Shown here one piece after another: positions 46,830 to 47,907 of a stretch of 47,907 bases of DNA. Positions within the stretch are counted from its first letter, which is position 1. Each line of letters starts with the position of its first letter. The DNA is from Nonomuraea solani (GTDB lineage Bacteria; Actinomycetota; Actinomycetes; Streptosporangiales; Streptosporangiaceae), in assembly GCF_900108335.1 (NCBI RefSeq), contig NZ_FNVT01000043.1:1-47907 (forward strand), in the 5' to 3' direction. The position numbers and the translations under genes were made by a program. Below the pieces are notes generated by a model. That model made no database searches and was not told the origin of the DNA. It saw nothing but the letters and a program-made list of their open reading frames with translations.

Positions 46830-47063
46830 CGCTCGGAGAAACAGCCCGCCGTCCTGACCGCGCTGGAGGAGGTACGCCTGCCGGAACGGGTCGCGAGCGT
46901 GCACCCGCACGAGGTCTCTGGCGGGCAGCGGCAGCGGGCGGCCATCGCCATGGCGCTGGCCTCTGACCTCTGGCCTGCGAGTGGCCTCTGGCCTGCGAGC
47001 TGGACCTGCTGATCGCCGACGAGTCGCCCACGGCCCTCGACGTGACCGTGCAGGCCGAGGTAC
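46830..47063 (+). pseudogene. Remnant of an oligopeptide/dipeptide ABC transporter ATPase (OppD/DppD type)
   Basis: Two pieces in different frames. Around 46851-46961 reads VLTALEEVRLPERVASVHPHEV then SGGQRQRAAIAMALA (ABC signature and following helix). From 46994 the next frame reads CELDLLIADESPTALDVTVQAEV (Walker B, D-loop). They are separated by a 32-nt insertion (46962-46993) built from an 18-bp direct repeat, which shifts the frame. The Pro of DEPT is Ser. Walker A and everything after QAEV are missing; the gene is cut at the 16-bp minisatellite. A decaying relic of a peptide or nickel transporter. Confidence 0.8.
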
Positions 47064-47070
47064 CGAGGTA

Positions 47071-47434
47071 CGCGGAGAGACGGCCGCGCGGAGAGACGGC
47101 CGCGCGGAGAGACGGCCGCGCGGAGAGACGGCCGCGCGGAGAGACGGCCGCGCGGAGAGACGGCCGCGCGGAGAGACGGCCGCGCGGAGAGACGGCCGCG
47201 CGGAGAGACGGCCGCGCGGAGAGACGGCCGCGCGGAGAGACGGCCGCGCGGAGAGACGGCCGCGCGGAGAGACGGCCGCGCGGAGAGACGGCCGCGCGGA
47301 GAGACGGCCGCGCGGAGAGACGGCCGCGCGGAGAGACGGCCGCGCGGAGAGACGGCCGCGCGGAGAGACGGCCGCGCGGAGAGACGGCCGCGCGGAGAGA
47401 CGGCCGCGCGGAGAGACGGCCGCGCGGAGAGACG
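47071..47434. repeat. Perfect 16-bp minisatellite, 22.75 copies
   Basis: CGCGGAGAGACGGCCG repeated 22 times without a difference seen, plus 12 bases of a 23rd copy. Each unit joined to the next contains the palindromes CGGCCG and CCGCGCGG. Because 16 is not a multiple of 3 and no frame meets a stop, long Arg/Glu/Ala ORFs appear on both strands; they are artefacts. It directly follows the OppD remnant and lies 85 bp from the rRNA terminator. Confidence 0.95.
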
Positions 47435-47518
47435 ATGGCATGGAGATCACACAACCCGCGAACCCGCGGCCCTCACGACAGCCCATCGTCACCGAACGAC
47501 CGAAACACCCCACAACGC

Positions 47519-47556
47519 AAAAAGGGCCCCGACGCGCTAGGCGTCGGAGCCCTTTC
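47519..47556 (-). terminator. Terminator of the rRNA operon
   Basis: On the minus strand AAAGGGC-t-CCGACGC / GCGTCGG-g-GCCCTTT with a short CTAG-containing loop and T-run, about 10 nt after the 5S 3' end. Confidence 0.88.
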
Positions 47557-47565
47557 AAAGATTGT

Positions 47566-47682
47566 CCGGCGGTGACCTACTCTCCCACACCCTCCCGAGT
47601 GCAGTACCATCGGCGCAGAGAAGCTTAACTTCCGGGTTCGGAATGTAACCGGGTGTTTCCTTCCCGCCATAACCGCCGTAAC
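47566..47682 (-). rRNA. rrf: 5S ribosomal RNA
   Basis: Minus strand begins GTTACGGCGGTTATGGCG and contains the hallmark blocks CCCGGTTACATTCCGAACCC, GGAAGTTAAG, GCGCCGATGGTACTGCA and GTGGGAGAGTAGGTC, ending in CCGCCGGACAA. About 117 nt; terminal helix defined by CGGCGG / CCGCCG. Ends are accurate to a few bases. Confidence 0.95.
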
Positions 47683-47754
47683 CCCATGAAACAAACAAAC
47701 ACGCGTTTGTTGTCTCAGAATTGCCTAGTGGACGCGAGCAAGAATGCTTTGTGG
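47683..47754 (-). other. 23S-5S internal transcribed spacer
   Basis: 72-bp AT-rich spacer with a hairpin AACAAAC-ACGC-GTTTGTT at 47694-47711, a probable RNase III or maturation stem. No tRNA gene in it. Confidence 0.75.
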
Positions 47755-47907
47755 TCAAGTCCTCGGCCTATTAGTACCGGTCAGCTCCACACGTTACCAT
47801 GCTTCCACCTCCGGCCTATCAACCCCATCGTCTATAGGGAGCCTTACCCACTCTCGTGGTGGGAGACCTCATCTCAAGGCGAGCTTCCCGCTTAGATGCT
47901 TTCAGCG
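47755..47907 (-). rRNA. rrl: 23S ribosomal RNA, 3' end (partial)
   Basis: Minus strand from the window edge reads CGCTGAAAGCATCTAAGCGG, GATGAGGTCTCCC, GGCTCCCTATAGACGATGGG, GGTGGAAGC and ends CCGGTACTAATAGGCCGAGG then ACTTGACC, the conserved 3' terminus of actinobacterial 23S. The bulk of 23S and the 16S gene lie beyond the right edge. The 3' end is approximate. Confidence 0.96.

Noticed and set aside
47071..47434. CRISPR array
   Set aside because: Units are contiguous with no spacers and no cas genes are present.
46666..47628. Long Arg/Glu/Ala ORFs on both strands through the minisatellite
   Set aside because: A 16-bp unit without stops keeps all frames open; the protein repeats are artefacts of the DNA repeat.
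47683..47754. tRNA gene in the 23S-5S spacer
   Set aside because: Only 72 bp, AT-rich, no T-loop or cloverleaf; just one hairpin.

Overview
This is a 47.9-kb chromosomal window from a high-GC actinomycete. Mycothiol-type SigR/RsrA, a WhiB-family regulator, DasR, Ni-superoxide dismutase with its own maturation protease, a PASTA kinase and PdtaS-like kinase, and strongly GC-ending codons all point that way. Repeat-rich intergenic regions and the gene content suggest Streptosporangiales (a Nonomuraea-like organism), but that placement is inference. The gene set sodN/sodX, anti-sigma/sigma, wblE/whiB1, pdtaS-like kinase, dasR, sigR/rsrA, aroA, rsgA and hisN resembles, from memory, the SCO52xx core region of Streptomyces coelicolor. 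No phage, IS element, CRISPR array or biosynthetic cluster was seen.

Layout. 1-2.5 kb: two tandem secreted V8/trypsin-like homologues whose catalytic Ser is replaced by Asp. 2.5-8 kb: NsdA-type HTH/TPR regulator, malic enzyme, and a polar amino-acid ABC transporter operon. 8-12.7 kb: CGNR zinc-finger protein, sodX/sodN, RsbW-like anti-sigma plus SigB/F/G-type sigma, small membrane protein, lipid kinase, WhiB. 12.7-20.5 kb: PdtaS-like kinase, dasR, bioD, a LiaSR-like two-component operon with a DUF4097-like membrane protein, and an IlvG-like TPP enzyme. 20.5-24.4 kb: PASTA Ser/Thr kinase, FlK-like thioesterase, biotin carrier and biotin carboxylase. 24.5-29.4 kb: a 35-aa membrane peptide heading two overlapping HD/HD-GYP membrane protein genes, an epimerase, and rsrA-sigR with an apparent SigR-type autoregulatory promoter. 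29.5-36 kb: methyltransferase, DksA-like zinc protein, YedK/HMCES protein, aroA, rsgA, thioesterase, separated by repeat-rich spacers. 36-40.8 kb: hisN, a beta-helix protein facing a zinc-tailed TetR regulator, fructosamine kinase, LMW-PTP. 40.8-46.3 kb: PHO box and pstSCAB, followed by a response regulator lacking the phospho-Asp, and a class A beta-lactamase-fold serine hydrolase. 46.3-47.9 kb: a 16-bp-period degenerate array, an oppD/dppD pseudogene remnant, a perfect 16-bp minisatellite (almost 23 copies), then the 3' end of an rRNA operon on the minus strand (5S and the end of 23S).

Regulatory themes. At least eleven genes have a TANNNT-like -10 hexamer placed 6-7 nt before the start codon and no Shine-Dalgarno, the signature of leaderless transcription. 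Specific sites include a CRP-like box before whiB, a PHO box before pstS, a GGGAACA-N16-GTT type promoter before sigR, an inverted repeat between the TetR gene and its divergent neighbour, and a perfect DnaA box before aroA.

Most unusual items: the Asp-less receiver next to pst; the paired Ser-to-Asp protease homologues; the 16-bp minisatellite inside a decaying ABC-transporter gene beside the rRNA operon; and repeated short tandem duplications at gene 3' ends (41, 21, 33, 40, 36 and 34 bp units).
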